A DNA stretch of 64,000 nucleotides from Roseovarius sp. MMSF_3359 (GTDB lineage: Bacteria; Pseudomonadota; Alphaproteobacteria; Rhodobacterales; Rhodobacteraceae): the NCBI RefSeq assembly GCF_030733385.1, contig NZ_JASHJC010000005.1, positions 248,001 through 312,000 on the forward strand. The letters are read 5' to 3'. Positions 1 to 8,952 of the stretch are shown piece by piece. The translations under genes were made by a program, and so were the position numbers. The notes beneath the pieces were generated by a model. That model was not told the origin of the DNA, did no database searches, and saw only the letters and a list, made by a program, of their open reading frames with translations. Within the stretch, counting starts at the first letter, position 1, and each line of letters starts with the position of its first letter.

Positions 1-1097
1 TGAGCACGGCGCTGACACTTCTGGGGCTTGAAAGCAGCTGCGACGATACGGCGGCAGCGGTGGTGCGGATCGTACCGGGCCAGCCCGCGCAAATCCTGTC
101 ATCCGTCGTTCATGGGCAGGAAAGCCTGCATGCAGATTTCGGCGGTGTTGTCCCCGAAATCGCCGCACGTGCCCATGCCGAAAAACTCGATATTTGCGTG
201 AAACAGTGTCTAACTGAAGCCGATTGCGGCCTTGACGATCTCGATGCCGTGGCAGTGACTGCAGGGCCGGGGTTGATCGGTGGCGTGATGTCCGGTATCA
301 TGTGCGCCAAGGGGATTGCGGCGGGGGCCGGTCTGCCCCTCGTGGGGGTCAATCACCTGGCCGGGCATGCCCTAACGCCGCGCCTGACGGACAACGTGCC
401 TTATCCCTATCTCATGCTGCTGGTTTCTGGCGGGCATTGCCAGCTCCTGATCGTTCGCGGCCCTGATGATTTCACCCGTTTGGGCGGCACCATCGATGAC
501 GCCCCCGGTGAGGCATTTGACAAGACGGCGCGCCTTCTGGGCCTGCCACAGCCCGGGGGGCCTTCGGTAGAGCGCGCCGCCACCAAGGGTGATGCCACGC
601 GGTTCAGGTTTCCCCGCCCCCTGCTCGACCGCGACGGGTGTGACATGTCCTTTTCCGGTCTCAAGACCGCTTTGCTGCGCACCCGCGATCAGGTTGTGAC
701 GGAGAAAAGCGGCCTATCGCGCCAGGATCGCGCCGACCTCTGCGCCGGGTTTCAGTCGGCAGTGGCGGATGTGCTGGTTGAGAAAACACGCCGGGCGCTG
801 GCGCTTTATCTCGCCGAGAAACCGGGAGTGGCCAGTCTGGCCGTCGCCGGGGGTGTTGCGGCAAATAGGGCGATTCGAGGTGGGTTAGAGACTGTTTGCG
901 CCACGGCAGGTTGTCAGTTTATGTCGCCTCCACTCGCGCTCTGCACCGATAACGCGGCGATGATCGCCTATGCCGGGGCCGAATTGTTTTCAGTAGGTCA
1001 GCGCGACGACATGACCCTTGCCGCGCGGCCCCGATGGCCCCTGGATAAATCCAGCCCCGCGCTGCTTGGAAGCGGCAAGAAGGGGGCCAAGGCATGA
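1..1097 (+). CDS. tsaD: tRNA N6-adenosine threonylcarbamoyltransferase (5' edge just outside window)
   Basis: TsaD transfers the threonylcarbamoyl group to A37 of ANN-reading tRNAs (t6A), working with TsaB, TsaC and TsaE in the cytoplasm. The reading frame is open from base 3, and bases 1-2 (tg) are the end of a start codon whose first base lies before the window; the protein would then be about 365 residues, near the usual 340-370. An N-terminal [10 protein letters not shown] stretch (family form GIETSCDET) is visible, followed by the HxxxH metal motif NHLAGH at about residues 118-123 and a [10 protein letters not shown] segment near the C terminus. It overlaps gpsA by 4 bp (ATGA). Its partner gene tsaE lies about 12 kb downstream in this window. 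Confidence 0.95.
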   Translation, partial: STALTLLGLESSCDDTAAAVVRIVPGQPAQILSSVVHGQESLHADFGGVVPEIAARAHAEKLDICVKQCLTEADCGLDDLDAVAVTAGPGLIGGVMSGIMCAKGIAAGAGLPLVGVNHLAGHALTPRLTDNVPYPYLMLLVSGGHCQLLIVRGPDDFTRLGGTIDDAPGEAFDKTARLLGLPQPGGPSVERAATKGDATRFRFPRPLLDRDGCDMSFSGLKTALLRTRDQVVTEKSGLSRQDRADLCAGFQSAVADVLVEKTRRALALYLAEKPGVASLAVAGGVAANRAIRGGLETVCATAGCQFMSPPLALCTDNAAMIAYAGAELFSVGQRDDMTLAARPRWPLDKSSPALLGSGKKGAKA

Positions 1098-2053
1098 TTT
1101 ACGTGTTTGGAGCAGGTGCCTTTGGGACCGCGCTGGCGATCTCGATTGCCGGGAATGGTCCGGTCACCCTCTGGGCGCGGGATGCAGAAAACGCCACCGA
1201 AATAGGCAAAACCCGTGAAAACGCCGCGCGTCTGCCCGGTGCGGCCCTTCCTGCGCCAATGAACGTCACCGCGGAGATGCCGCAGGTGACAGCCACCGAT
1301 ATCTGCCTCTTGTCGGTCCCGACACAGAAACTCCGTGGTTTTTTGACCGAGCACGGTGAACACCTCTCCGATGCGCATCTGGTCGCGTGCTGCAAGGGCG
1401 TCGAGCATGGAACCGGTCTGGGGCCGGTTGAGATCATCGCCGAAATCGTGCCAACAGCGGTCCCTGCGATGTTGACCGGGCCGAGCTTTGCCCATGACAT
1501 TGCCAAGGGAATGCCCACGGCCCTGACCCTCGCCTGTGCCGATGACGCAGCAGGGGAGGTGCTGCAGCAGGCGCTGACCACTCCCAATCTACGGCTTTAC
1601 CGCACCACCGACACCATAGGCGCGCAATTGGGCGGTGCTTTGAAGAATGTCGTGGCGATTGCCTGCGGCGCGGCGATGAGCGCAGGCCTGGGCGAAAGCG
1701 CGCGAGCAGCCTTGATGACCCGCGGTTTCGCCGAAATGTCGCGTATGGCCGCCGCGTTGGGGGCCGAACCGGACACGCTCGCTGGTCTTTCCGGCTTCGG
1801 CGATCTGACGCTGACCTGCACCTCGGAACAATCCCGAAATTACCGTTTTGGGCAGAGTTTGGGTCGAAACGAGCCTTTTGACGCCGCGATCACGGTTGAA
1901 GGCGTGGCGACCGCCCGAGCGGTGCAGGAACAGGCCAACGCGATGACAATCGACATGCCGATCACCGACACGGTCGTGGCCCTGACAGATGGAAAATTGC
2001 GTGTCGACCAAGCCATGGATATGCTGCTCTCACGACCACTAAAGGAAGAATGA
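1094..2053 (+). CDS. gpsA: glycerol-3-phosphate dehydrogenase [NAD(P)+]
   Basis: GpsA reduces dihydroxyacetone phosphate to sn-glycerol 3-phosphate, the backbone for phospholipids. The N terminus has the dinucleotide-binding motif GAGAFG (residues 6-11) of a Rossmann fold. The conserved lysine region [13 protein letters not shown] and the C-terminal [11 protein letters not shown] block are both typical of the family. The length of 319 aa is normal. The ATG overlaps the tsaD stop, and the gpsA stop overlaps the next gene by 4 bp, so the three genes are very probably translationally coupled. The start is fixed by the overlap and by the Rossmann motif beginning at residue 2. Confidence 0.96.
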   Translation: MIYVFGAGAFGTALAISIAGNGPVTLWARDAENATEIGKTRENAARLPGAALPAPMNVTAEMPQVTATDICLLSVPTQKLRGFLTEHGEHLSDAHLVACCKGVEHGTGLGPVEIIAEIVPTAVPAMLTGPSFAHDIAKGMPTALTLACADDAAGEVLQQALTTPNLRLYRTTDTIGAQLGGALKNVVAIACGAAMSAGLGESARAALMTRGFAEMSRMAAALGAEPDTLAGLSGFGDLTLTCTSEQSRNYRFGQSLGRNEPFDAAITVEGVATARAVQEQANAMTIDMPITDTVVALTDGKLRVDQAMDMLLSRPLKEE

Positions 2054-2319
2054 TGCTGATTGCCCTGATTGCCCGAGACAAACCCGGTGCCCTGCAAATC
2101 CGTCTGGATACGCGCGATGCCCATGTTGCCTACCTCAAGGAGACCGGCGTATCGCAGGCCGGGCCGCTTTTGGATGACGAGGGGCAGATGTGCGGGTCGC
2201 TGATCGTGCTGGATGTCCCGGACATGGCGGCGGCGCGGGCCTGGGCCGACAAGGACCCGTATGCCCATGCCGGGCTTTTTGCCGATGTGCAACTAATCCA
2301 ATGGAACAAGGTGATCTGA
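2050..2319 (+). CDS. YciI-like protein
   Basis: A small 89-residue protein with the YciI/YCII fold pattern: an N-terminal strand ending in [11 protein letters not shown], then [12 protein letters not shown], which carries the conserved histidine of the family, and a C-terminal segment with [12 protein letters not shown]. The biochemical role of YciI proteins is not settled; a dimeric alpha-beta barrel with a possible His-Asp pair is known. It overlaps gpsA by 4 bp and is 3 bp from the EVE gene, so it sits inside the tsaD-gpsA operon. Confidence 0.88.
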   Translation: MMLIALIARDKPGALQIRLDTRDAHVAYLKETGVSQAGPLLDDEGQMCGSLIVLDVPDMAAARAWADKDPYAHAGLFADVQLIQWNKVI

Positions 2320-2322
2320 GCG

Positions 2323-2742
2323 ATGCAATACTGGCTGTTCAAATCCGAACCCTCCACCTGGAGCTGGGACGACCAGATGGCCAAGGGCGATATCGGCGAG
2401 GAATGGGACGGCGTGCGCAACTATCAGGCGCGGAATTTCATGCGCCAGATGGAGATCGGTGATCGCGGGTTCTTCTATCACAGCCAGACCGAAAAGGCGG
2501 TTGTGGGCATTGTCGAGGTTGTTGCCCTGGCACACCCCGACAGCACCACCGACGATGAACGATGGGAATGCGTGGACATCAAGGCCATCAGCCCGGTCAA
2601 GACACCCGTGACGTTGGAGATGATCAAAAATGATCCGCGTCTGGCCGAAATGGTGTTGGTGAAAAACTCGCGCCTGTCGGTTCAACCGGTGGCCGAGGCC
2701 GAATGGCGGATCGTATGTGAGATGGCCGGAGTCGACCCCTAG
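2323..2742 (+). CDS. EVE domain-containing protein
   Basis: A 139-residue single-domain protein of the EVE/PUA-like family (thymocyte nuclear protein 1 type). The opening YWLFKSEPSTWSWDD is the family signature, followed by the aromatic-cage region WDGVRNYQARNFMRQM and the segment GDRGFFYHS. EVE domains bind modified bases in DNA or RNA. The exact ligand of this housekeeping form is unknown. It is the fourth gene of the tsaD operon, 3 bp after the YciI-like gene. Confidence 0.92.
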   Translation: MQYWLFKSEPSTWSWDDQMAKGDIGEEWDGVRNYQARNFMRQMEIGDRGFFYHSQTEKAVVGIVEVVALAHPDSTTDDERWECVDIKAISPVKTPVTLEMIKNDPRLAEMVLVKNSRLSVQPVAEAEWRIVCEMAGVDP

Positions 2743-2783
2743 GGCGGGGCGTTGAAACAGGTTGAAAGACGAGGGAGGGAAAG

Positions 2784-3179
2784 ATGGAAATTCTGAACGT
2801 GTTGGTGGCGGGGATTGCGTCCTATGCCTTTGGCGCGGCATGGTACATGACCTTGTCCAAGCCGTGGATGGAAGCCTCTGGGGTTGAGGTTGGCGCCGAT
2901 GGGAAACCCGCCAACAATTCAAACCCGGTGCCGTACCTGATCGCCTTTGTCATGGCGATCATCGTCGCGGGCATGATGCGGCATGTCTTTGCGCTGAGCG
3001 GGATTGATACCTTTGGCAAGGGGCTGGTTTCGGGCCTTGGCATCGGGCTTTTCATGTCGAGCCCTTGGCTTGCAACCTGCTATGCGTTCGGGGGCAGGCC
3101 CTTCAAGCTGACCTTGATCGATGCAGGCTACGTCACTTTCGGCAGCGCCATCATGGGCGCGGTCCTGACGCTTTTCTGA
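2784..3179 (+). CDS. DUF1761 membrane protein
   Basis: A 131-residue protein with four hydrophobic segments (about residues 5-25, 50-70, 80-98 and 110-130), matching the DUF1761 family of small inner-membrane proteins of unknown function. The first helix carries the pattern AFGAAWYMTLSKPWM that is usual for the family. A strong ribosome-binding site (GAGGGAGGGAAAG) precedes the ATG. A hairpin follows the stop codon directly. Confidence 0.85.
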   Translation: MEILNVLVAGIASYAFGAAWYMTLSKPWMEASGVEVGADGKPANNSNPVPYLIAFVMAIIVAGMMRHVFALSGIDTFGKGLVSGLGIGLFMSSPWLATCYAFGGRPFKLTLIDAGYVTFGSAIMGAVLTLF

Positions 3180-3189
3180 GGCGCAAAAA

Positions 3190-3232
3190 CGAACGGAGGA
3201 TGCAGGCAAATACGCCGGCACCCTCCGTTTCC
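3190..3232. terminator. long hairpin after the DUF1761 gene
   Basis: The arms AACGGAGG (3192-3199) and CCTCCGTT (3222-3229) pair perfectly, and inside them TGC/GCA and GGC/GCC continue the stem with two mismatches around an AAATAC loop. A T-rich tract follows on the minus-strand side (AAAAAC at 3185-3190 read in reverse); the plus-strand side ends TTTCCCC. It sits 12 bp after the DUF1761 stop, so it probably ends that transcript and may also stop transcription from the right. Confidence 0.6.
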
Positions 3233-3364
3233 CCACGTGCTCCCTACACACCACACGCGTATCTCGAATTAGGTTCCGGCCATACTGGCCTATGCGGTGG
3301 ACCATAGACCAGGTTCGGTTTTTTCACAAACATCAAGTAGTTAGAATTCGTCTCAAAAGACGCA

Positions 3365-3394
3365 AAGCAAAACGCCCGCCGGTGGGCGGGCGCA
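3365..3394 (-). terminator. Rho-independent terminator for the DUF2853 gene
   Basis: CGCCCGCC (3373-3380), loop GGTG and GGCGGGCG (3385-3392) form an 8-bp GC stem. On the minus strand it is followed by TTTTGCTTT. It lies 25 bp beyond the stop codon of the minus-strand DUF2853 gene. Confidence 0.8.
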
Positions 3395-3417
3395 TCTCAT
3401 GCTCGGATGGCAAGATA

Positions 3418-3759
3418 TCAGCCGTAGACTGACTCTTTCCCGAAATGCTTGGTCAGCATGTAGTAGACGACAGCGCGATACTTGTTGCGCTCGGAACGGC
3501 CATAGGTGTCGATCACCTGATTGATCGCGTCCATCAATTGCGGCCCATCGGCCAGACCCAGTTTCTTGACCAGAAAGTTATCCTTGACCGTTTCAAGCTC
3601 GGCCGGTTGTCCGGCGGCCACGGTCGATGCGTCGGCGTCGTAAATCGCCGGGCCGCAGCCGATTGTCACCTTGGTCAGCAGATCCATATCCGGTGTCATG
3701 CCGCATTTGTTACGCAGGTCGTCCGCATATTGTGCGATCAGATCGTCACGTCGTCCCAT
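3418..3759 (-). CDS. DUF2853 family protein
   Basis: A small soluble protein of about 113 residues with the DUF2853 pattern: RRDDLIAQYADDL at the N terminus, then GCGPAIYDADAS in the middle and YRAVVYYMLTKHFGK at the C terminus. Its function is unknown; one structure in this family shows an all-helical fold. The frame is open to 3786, but the ATG at 3759 has a good GGAGGGAG ribosome-binding site just upstream, so this start is preferred. It is monocistronic with its own terminator. Confidence 0.87.
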   Translation of the reverse strand: MGRRDDLIAQYADDLRNKCGMTPDMDLLTKVTIGCGPAIYDADASTVAAGQPAELETVKDNFLVKKLGLADGPQLMDAINQVIDTYGRSERNKYRAVVYYMLTKHFGKESVYG

Positions 3760-3889
3760 TAAAGTCTCCCTCCTGTCCGGCAACATGCCGGCTCATTCCA
3801 CTATTCAGCCCCAAGCGGTGCTGGCGACACGATAACCACTGAGGCCATCTGCTCAAAGGGAAAACTTGATGGCTTCTCCCCGTCGGCCA

Positions 3890-4621
3890 TCAACGGCACA
3901 AACCCCACCCGCTGCCCTGCAGGTGAAAATGGTCCGCGTGGAGCGCGTTGTAATCGGGGCCGAGGCTGACCGGGAACCAGAGGCATGCGCTGGCAAACGC
4001 ATCTCGCAGGAAGCGTGCGGTGGCGTCCTCGCCATCCCAATCGGCTTTGAGCCGGATCACCCGGCCATCTTTCGTGCGGAAGCCGGAGATGTCGATCGCA
4101 TCCGCCGTTGCGTGACTGCTCATGCGCCCACCGGAACCGCCGGGGGTTCGTATCTGGCGACAATTATAGCTTGAGAAATGGCGGATATCGCTCACCTGCG
4201 TGTCCAGATGCCGTGCCGCCGCGACTTGAAGCCCGTGCTTTTCCCACATGGCGAGGCGCAAGGCGGTTTGGCATCTCGTCTCAACCCGGGGCAGCCGGGC
4301 ATTGCCAACCTCCGTCAAGGCAATGCGGGGGGTGATGTGGCATTGCGGACTGTCCTGTAACGGCGCCAAGCGGGTGAATGCCGCGCCTTCCAGTGCCTGC
4401 AAGCAGGCGGCATCGGAGGAAAGCGCGTTGCGAAGTTTCCATTTTGTCAGGCCGGTCAGGGGGGCCTCGACATCAAGCGGAGTGAAGGGGTGCCAGGGGT
4501 CCGGAAGTGGCGATTTCGGGTGAAACAGGGTCACATATCCACCGAACAGGACCACGATGAGACCCAAACGCAAAACCGCCCGACGCAAGGCCGGGCGGAA
4601 TGCTTTCCAGTCGTAGCGCAT
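3890..4621 (-). CDS. extensin-like family protein
   Basis: A 243-residue protein with one N-terminal membrane anchor (about residues 14-32) and an extensin-like C-terminal domain (PF06904 type). Visible family marks are the SYNCRQIRT segment with its conserved cysteine, SSHATADAIDISGF with the conserved His and Asp, and the closing HADHFHLQ...GLCR with its metal-ligand-like histidines. The His/Asp arrangement resembles peptidase M15-like cell-wall enzymes, but activity is unproven. The ATG is only 4 bp after the ahcY stop, so it is probably cotranscribed with ahcY. Confidence 0.88.
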   Translation of the reverse strand: MRYDWKAFRPALRRAVLRLGLIVVLFGGYVTLFHPKSPLPDPWHPFTPLDVEAPLTGLTKWKLRNALSSDAACLQALEGAAFTRLAPLQDSPQCHITPRIALTEVGNARLPRVETRCQTALRLAMWEKHGLQVAAARHLDTQVSDIRHFSSYNCRQIRTPGGSGGRMSSHATADAIDISGFRTKDGRVIRLKADWDGEDATARFLRDAFASACLWFPVSLGPDYNALHADHFHLQGSGWGLCR

Positions 4622-4625
4622 CCGC

Positions 4626-6017
4626 TCAGTAGCGGTAGTGCTCGGGCTTGAACGGTCCCTCGGGGGTCACACCGATGTAAGACGCCTGATCCACGCTCAG
4701 CTCGGTCAGCTTGACGCCGATCCGGTCAAGGTGAAGCCGCGCAACCTTCTCATCAAGGTGCTTGGGCAGGATATAGACCTGGTTGTCGTACTCATCGCCC
4801 TTGGTCCAAAGCTCGATCTGCGCCAACACCTGGTTGGTGAAGCTCGCCGACATCACGAAGGACGGGTGCCCGGTGGCATTGCCGAGGTTCAAAAGACGCC
4901 CTTCGGACAGAAGGATCAGGCGATTGCCCGACGGCATCTCGATCATGTCCACCTGGTCCTTGATGTTGGTCCATTTGTGGTTCTTCAGGTTCGCCACCTG
5001 AATTTCATTGTCGAAATGGCCAATGTTGCCGACGATCGCCATGTCCTTCATCTCGCGCATATGCTCGATGCGGATCACGTCCTTGTTGCCGGTGGTGGTG
5101 ATGAAGATATCGGCGCTATCGACAACATCTTCGAGACGCACGACCTCGAACCCGTCCATGGCGGCCTGCAGCGCGCAAATAGGGTCTACTTCGGTGACTT
5201 TGACCCGTGCACCGGCCCCGCGCAGGGACGCAGCGGAGCCTTTGCCCACATCGCCGTAACCCATGACAACGGCAACCTTGCCCGCCATCATCGTGTCGGT
5301 GGCGCGGCGGATACCGTCGACCAGCGATTCCTTGCAGCCGTATTTGTTGTCGAATTTCGACTTGGTGACGCTGTCATTCACGTTGATGGCCGGGAAGGGC
5401 AACTGGCCCTTCTTGTGCAGATCATAGAGGCGATGCACGCCTGTGGTTGTTTCCTCGGAAACGCCCTTGATCGCATCCCGGGTCTTGGTGAACCAACCCG
5501 GTGTTTCGGCCATACGCTTCTTGATCTGCGCAAAGATGACCTCTTCTTCTTCCGAGGTCGGTGTTTCGATCAAGCCGATCTCGCCCGCCTCGACTCGCGC
5601 GCCCAGCAGGACGTAAAGCGTGGCGTCGCCACCATCGTCGAGAATCATGTTCGCGCCTTCGGGGAACATGAAGGAGCGGTCGAGGTAATCCCAATGCTCT
5701 TCCAGCGTCTGGCCCTTGACCGCAAAGACCGGCGTGCCGCCTTCGGCAATCGCGGCAGCCGCGTGGTCCTGCGTCGAAAAGATATTGCACGAAGCCCAGC
5801 GGACATCCGCCCCCAGAGCCACCAGCGTTTCGATCAGAACGGCGGTCTGGATCGTCATGTGCAGGCTGCCGACAATCCGCGCGCCTTTCAGGGGTTTGCT
5901 CTCACCGTATTCGTCGCGCAGCGCCATCAGGCCCGGCATTTCCGTCTCTGCGATATCGAGCTCTTTGCGGCCAAACGCCGCCAGGCTGATATCCTTGACC
6001 ATATAATCTTTCGCCAT
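4626..6017 (-). CDS. ahcY: adenosylhomocysteinase
   Basis: AhcY hydrolyses S-adenosylhomocysteine to homocysteine and adenosine and keeps the methylation cycle running. The protein is 463 residues, the normal length. The NAD-binding motif [10 protein letters not shown], the substrate-site blocks and the conserved C-terminal PEHYRY are all present. The frame extends to 6080, but the ATG at 6017 has an AAGGAG site 9-10 bases upstream and gives the usual [13 protein letters not shown] start. The upstream DNA was inspected for an SAH riboswitch core and none was recognised. Confidence 0.97.
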   Translation of the reverse strand: MAKDYMVKDISLAAFGRKELDIAETEMPGLMALRDEYGESKPLKGARIVGSLHMTIQTAVLIETLVALGADVRWASCNIFSTQDHAAAAIAEGGTPVFAVKGQTLEEHWDYLDRSFMFPEGANMILDDGGDATLYVLLGARVEAGEIGLIETPTSEEEEVIFAQIKKRMAETPGWFTKTRDAIKGVSEETTTGVHRLYDLHKKGQLPFPAINVNDSVTKSKFDNKYGCKESLVDGIRRATDTMMAGKVAVVMGYGDVGKGSAASLRGAGARVKVTEVDPICALQAAMDGFEVVRLEDVVDSADIFITTTGNKDVIRIEHMREMKDMAIVGNIGHFDNEIQVANLKNHKWTNIKDQVDMIEMPSGNRLILLSEGRLLNLGNATGHPSFVMSASFTNQVLAQIELWTKGDEYDNQVYILPKHLDEKVARLHLDRIGVKLTELSVDQASYIGVTPEGPFKPEHYRY

Positions 6018-6237
6018 ACCCGTGGCTCCTTCAAGCAATCTGTTTGTGGGGCAGATAGCATCAGAGTCCCGGTTCGGCAATGCGGCTTCGAGCGGCGCGC
6101 CCGAGCGTCGGCATCGCGGTGCCGTCCAGAGGCCGCAATATCGTGGTGTTTTGATGCCGCGCAGGCAATCAATTATGCGTCATCGCGCGACAGTATGACC
6201 GCCCGTCCCGTGTCGCCGTTCGCTCAGCGGTCAGGAG

Positions 6238-6552
6238 TTAGCTCTCGGTGCCTTCCGGCTCATCGAGCAGATGCGCCTGGTACCAATCCGTGCCGGTCGC
6301 GACGATACAGGCCATGCCTTCCGGCGTGGTCAGGATCACGGTGAAGGTGCCGGTCTCTTTCGACGCCCAAACCTCGACCACCGAGCTTTTGCTTTGCGAG
6401 GCCTGCAGCCCGCCACCGGCGAAGCTCTCTGAATACTTGGTCTTCAACCGCTCGACGACCATATCGCGCTTGGCACAATTCGCGGCAAACGCCGGCAGGG
6501 ACGCCACAATCAGAGAGATGCTCAACCCCGCCCCGATCAGATGCTTGTACAT
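6238..6552 (-). CDS. small exported protein of unknown function
   Basis: A protein of 104 residues with a clear Sec signal peptide (MYKHLIGAGLSISLIVASLPAFA, likely cut after the AFA) and a mature part of about 80 residues. The mature part has cysteines in NCAKRD and GMACIVATG and a beta-rich pattern EVWASKETGTFTVIL. I do not recognise the family. The frame is open to 6849, but the ATG at 6552 is preceded by AAAAGGAG at proper spacing and begins the signal peptide, so this start is preferred. A leader hairpin lies just upstream. Confidence 0.75.
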   Translation of the reverse strand: MYKHLIGAGLSISLIVASLPAFAANCAKRDMVVERLKTKYSESFAGGGLQASQSKSSVVEVWASKETGTFTVILTTPEGMACIVATGTDWYQAHLLDEPEGTES

Positions 6553-6575
6553 TGCAAGCTCCTTTTCATTTTTTA

Positions 6576-6612
6576 GGGGGCGGTACGCAAAGGGAGGATT
6601 GCGTACCCCCCA
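6576..6612 (-). promoter_or_regulatory. leader hairpin upstream of the small exported protein
   Basis: A perfect 9-bp inverted repeat, GGTACGCAA (6582-6590) and TTGCGTACC (6599-6607), is extended by G and C runs on either side. It lies 30 bp upstream of the ATG at 6552, inside the presumed mRNA leader. On the minus strand the 8-base loop reads TCCTCCCT, which can pair with the GGAG of the ribosome-binding site next door. It has no T-tract, so it is not a typical terminator. A translation-control role is inference. Confidence 0.45.
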
Positions 6613-6697
6613 AACTGCATTGCTTCTTTCGCGAACGTGACGAATGTTCAAGTCCCGATCACGAAATGGCAGCAGATCGTGAGGCAAGAGTGCGACC

Positions 6698-6719
6698 GAA
6701 ATGTGGCAGAAATGTGGCA
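6698..6719 (+). repeat. tandem 11-bp repeat
   Basis: GAAATGTGGCA occurs twice head to tail (6698-6708 and 6709-6719) in the intergenic stretch between the small exported protein and the FkbM gene. It may be a binding site or a chance duplication. Confidence 0.5.
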
Positions 6720-6818
6720 ACCGGTGGTGCCGATGCCTAGCTGTGCTTCTGATGACGCATTTACATGGGCCAGCCCCGCAGGCTAGGCACGAAAACACCG
6801 CGAAGGATGGGATGAACC

Positions 6819-7721
6819 ATGTCACAGAACCGGAAGATCGGCTTTTCAAGCGCCGCCGCGCGGGTGCAATACCTCTTGCTCATGGGGCTTTTCCGGCTGG
6901 CAGTGACGCGCGGCCTCTATGGCCGTTTCGCGCGGGGTCTGGGCCGTGTGTTCTCGCCGCAAAACGCGGTTTTTGTCCGCCAGGGCGACGAGCCGCCGTT
7001 CAAGATCTATCTCAACGACGGCTACTGGACCCGGTTTGCGCTTTATCACACCGACTATGAGACCGAGGTCGAGACCGTGTTGCATCACGCGGCGGGGCAT
7101 ACGGATGTCTTTTGCGACCTTGGCGCCAACAAGGGGTATTGGTCGGTCCGGGCCGCGCCGCTCTTTTCGCAGATTCATGCGGTCGAGGCGGCGGCCGGGA
7201 CGTTCGCGTCCCTGACAGAGAATGTCGACACCCTGCCGAATGTCACCCGTCACAAACGGGCGATTCACGCGGAATCGGGTCGAAAGTTGCAATTCCTGAA
7301 CGTCCCGCTCAGCCACGCATCGGCCCGGATCGCGGAGGCAAACGAGGGTGCCGATGAAACCGTCGAAACCATTGCGATTGATGACCTGATCCCATCTGGG
7401 ACGGCGGCATTGATAAAGCTCGATGTTGAAGGGGCAGAAATCGCGGCCTTCGATGGTGCAGGGCGGGCGCTTTCGGACGGGTCGGTGTTCATCTACGAGG
7501 ATCACGGCAATGACCCCGCGTGCCTGCCGAGCGCACATGTCCTTAAAAACCCCGAAAACAGTGTCTATTTCGTCTCAAACACGCCCCGGAAGCTCTGTAC
7601 CGTGGCAGAGATCCGCGCGGTCAAGACGGACCCTTTCAAGGGTTACAATTTTCTGGTGGCGCGAGCGGAATCGGAATTGTTGCGCGCCATCCTCGAAGGC
7701 TTTGCAAAACCGGGCGGGTGA
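6819..7721 (+). CDS. FkbM family methyltransferase
   Basis: A 300-residue SAM-dependent methyltransferase of the FkbM type. Motif I is seen as VFCDLGANKGYWSV (about residues 95-108), followed by a conserved acidic strand (HAVEAAAGTF) and the LIKLDVEGAEIAAFDG block, which is the hallmark of the FkbM family. The family usually O-methylates sugars or small molecules. The substrate here is unknown. It stands alone upstream of the HD hydrolase by 40 bp. Confidence 0.88.
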   Translation: MSQNRKIGFSSAAARVQYLLLMGLFRLAVTRGLYGRFARGLGRVFSPQNAVFVRQGDEPPFKIYLNDGYWTRFALYHTDYETEVETVLHHAAGHTDVFCDLGANKGYWSVRAAPLFSQIHAVEAAAGTFASLTENVDTLPNVTRHKRAIHAESGRKLQFLNVPLSHASARIAEANEGADETVETIAIDDLIPSGTAALIKLDVEGAEIAAFDGAGRALSDGSVFIYEDHGNDPACLPSAHVLKNPENSVYFVSNTPRKLCTVAEIRAVKTDPFKGYNFLVARAESELLRAILEGFAKPGG

Positions 7722-7761
7722 GGCTACGAGTATCGAACCCAACCCGCGAGAGTAATCCCCC

Positions 7762-8352
7762 GTGCGAAAACCCCGTGCCTGGCAAAAGATGCTATCCGGT
7801 CGCCGCCTCGACCTGCTGGACCCGACCCCGGTGGATATCGAGATCGAGGATATTGCCCATGGGCTGTCCTTCGTGGCGCGATGGAACGGGCAAACGCAGG
7901 GGGATTTTGCCTATTCGGTGGCCGAACATTCGCTGCTGGTTGAGAATCTTTATAGCCGTCTGAACCCCAAGGCGCCCGCGAAATGGCAACTCGCCGCACT
8001 TTTGCACGATGCGCCGGAATACGTCATCGGCGACATGATTTCGCCGGTGAAAAACGCCGTTGGGCCGGGATATGGGGAGCTGGACCTGCGGCTGACCGCG
8101 GCCATTCACCTGCGGTTTGGCCTGCCTGCGGCGGTGCCGCTTGCGGTCAAGAAGCAGATCAAGAAAGCCGACAAGATCAGCGCATGGATGGAGGCGACCC
8201 GCATCGCCGGTTTTTCCGAGGCAGAGGCCAACCGGTTCTTCGGCAAACCGGATGCGTCGATCATAGATGGTTTGGAACTGCGTCTGCGCCCGCCGATGGA
8301 CGCGCGGAACGATTATCTGGCCCGCCACGCGGAATTGCTCGCGCTGATCTGA
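7762..8352 (+). CDS. HD domain phosphohydrolase (YfbR-like)
   Basis: A 196-residue HD-domain protein. The metal-binding residues are visible as the first His in VAEHSLLV, the HD pair in LLHDAPEYVIGDMISP, and a later Asp in KKADKISAWME. This pattern fits YfbR-like 5'-nucleotidases and related metal-dependent phosphohydrolases. A GTG at 7762 is taken as the start because the residues before MLSGRRLDLLDP match relatives; an ATG ten codons in is the alternative. The next gene starts 3 bp after its stop. Confidence 0.85.
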   Translation: MRKPRAWQKMLSGRRLDLLDPTPVDIEIEDIAHGLSFVARWNGQTQGDFAYSVAEHSLLVENLYSRLNPKAPAKWQLAALLHDAPEYVIGDMISPVKNAVGPGYGELDLRLTAAIHLRFGLPAAVPLAVKKQIKKADKISAWMEATRIAGFSEAEANRFFGKPDASIIDGLELRLRPPMDARNDYLARHAELLALI

Positions 8353-8355
8353 GCC

Positions 8356-8952
8356 ATGTCACAGGAACCCAAAGGCACACTCTATTACGTCGATGGATCG
8401 CCATTTGCCCGTTTGATCCGAGTTTTGGTGCGCGAGTGGACCTATCCCACCACCGAAGTCAAACTGCCCTTTCCCCTTCCAGACGATTTCTTTGACCTGT
8501 CTCCCCTCGGTCAGGTGCCTGTGTTGCGGACAAAAGAGAAGGTGCTGTTTCCAACGGCCGCAATTGCATCCCATTTATCCGAAGCGACCGGCCAGAAACC
8601 CTACGATACGCAGCTCTTGGCCGCACTTTTATCATGGGCCGACAGTTTAGTGGCCGCGTTTTACCAGGAATGGGCCGGGTTGGTTCCGGTTCCGAAGAAA
8701 AACGCTCTCGGGTTTGATCCGGCGACATGCAACCTTGAACGGGTAGGGCCATTCCTCGACTGGGTTGCCCAAAGGATCGACCCAAAAACGCCGGGCGCGC
8801 CGGAGTTTGCGTTGGGTTGTATATTGAACTGGGTCGATTCCCGCAGACCTATCGACTGCAAGCACCCAGAGGTCATTACGGAACTGATCCGCCGCCTTGG
8901 CGACCGGGCCAGCTTTCAGGAAACGGTGCCAGCGCCCTGGTCTGCGGACTAA
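8356..8952 (+). CDS. glutathione S-transferase-like protein
   Basis: A 198-residue protein of the GST superfamily with an N-terminal thioredoxin-like half (LYYVDGSPFARLIRVLVREW, where a Ser or Tyr may activate the thiol) and SPLGQVPVL, the cis-proline region that binds glutathione, followed by an all-helical C-terminal half. The substrate is unknown. It closely follows the HD gene and its 3' end overlaps the convergent regA gene by 4 bp. Confidence 0.87.
   Translation: MSQEPKGTLYYVDGSPFARLIRVLVREWTYPTTEVKLPFPLPDDFFDLSPLGQVPVLRTKEKVLFPTAAIASHLSEATGQKPYDTQLLAALLSWADSLVAAFYQEWAGLVPVPKKNALGFDPATCNLERVGPFLDWVAQRIDPKTPGAPEFALGCILNWVDSRRPIDCKHPEVITELIRRLGDRASFQETVPAPWSAD

Noticed and set aside
6018..6237. 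Possible SAH riboswitch upstream of ahcY
   Set aside because: The leader was read on the minus strand and the conserved riboswitch core was not found.
4638..6344. Long plus-strand open frame (568 codons) opposite ahcY
   Set aside because: It is the antisense shadow of the highly conserved ahcY gene, with no ribosome-binding site or domain.
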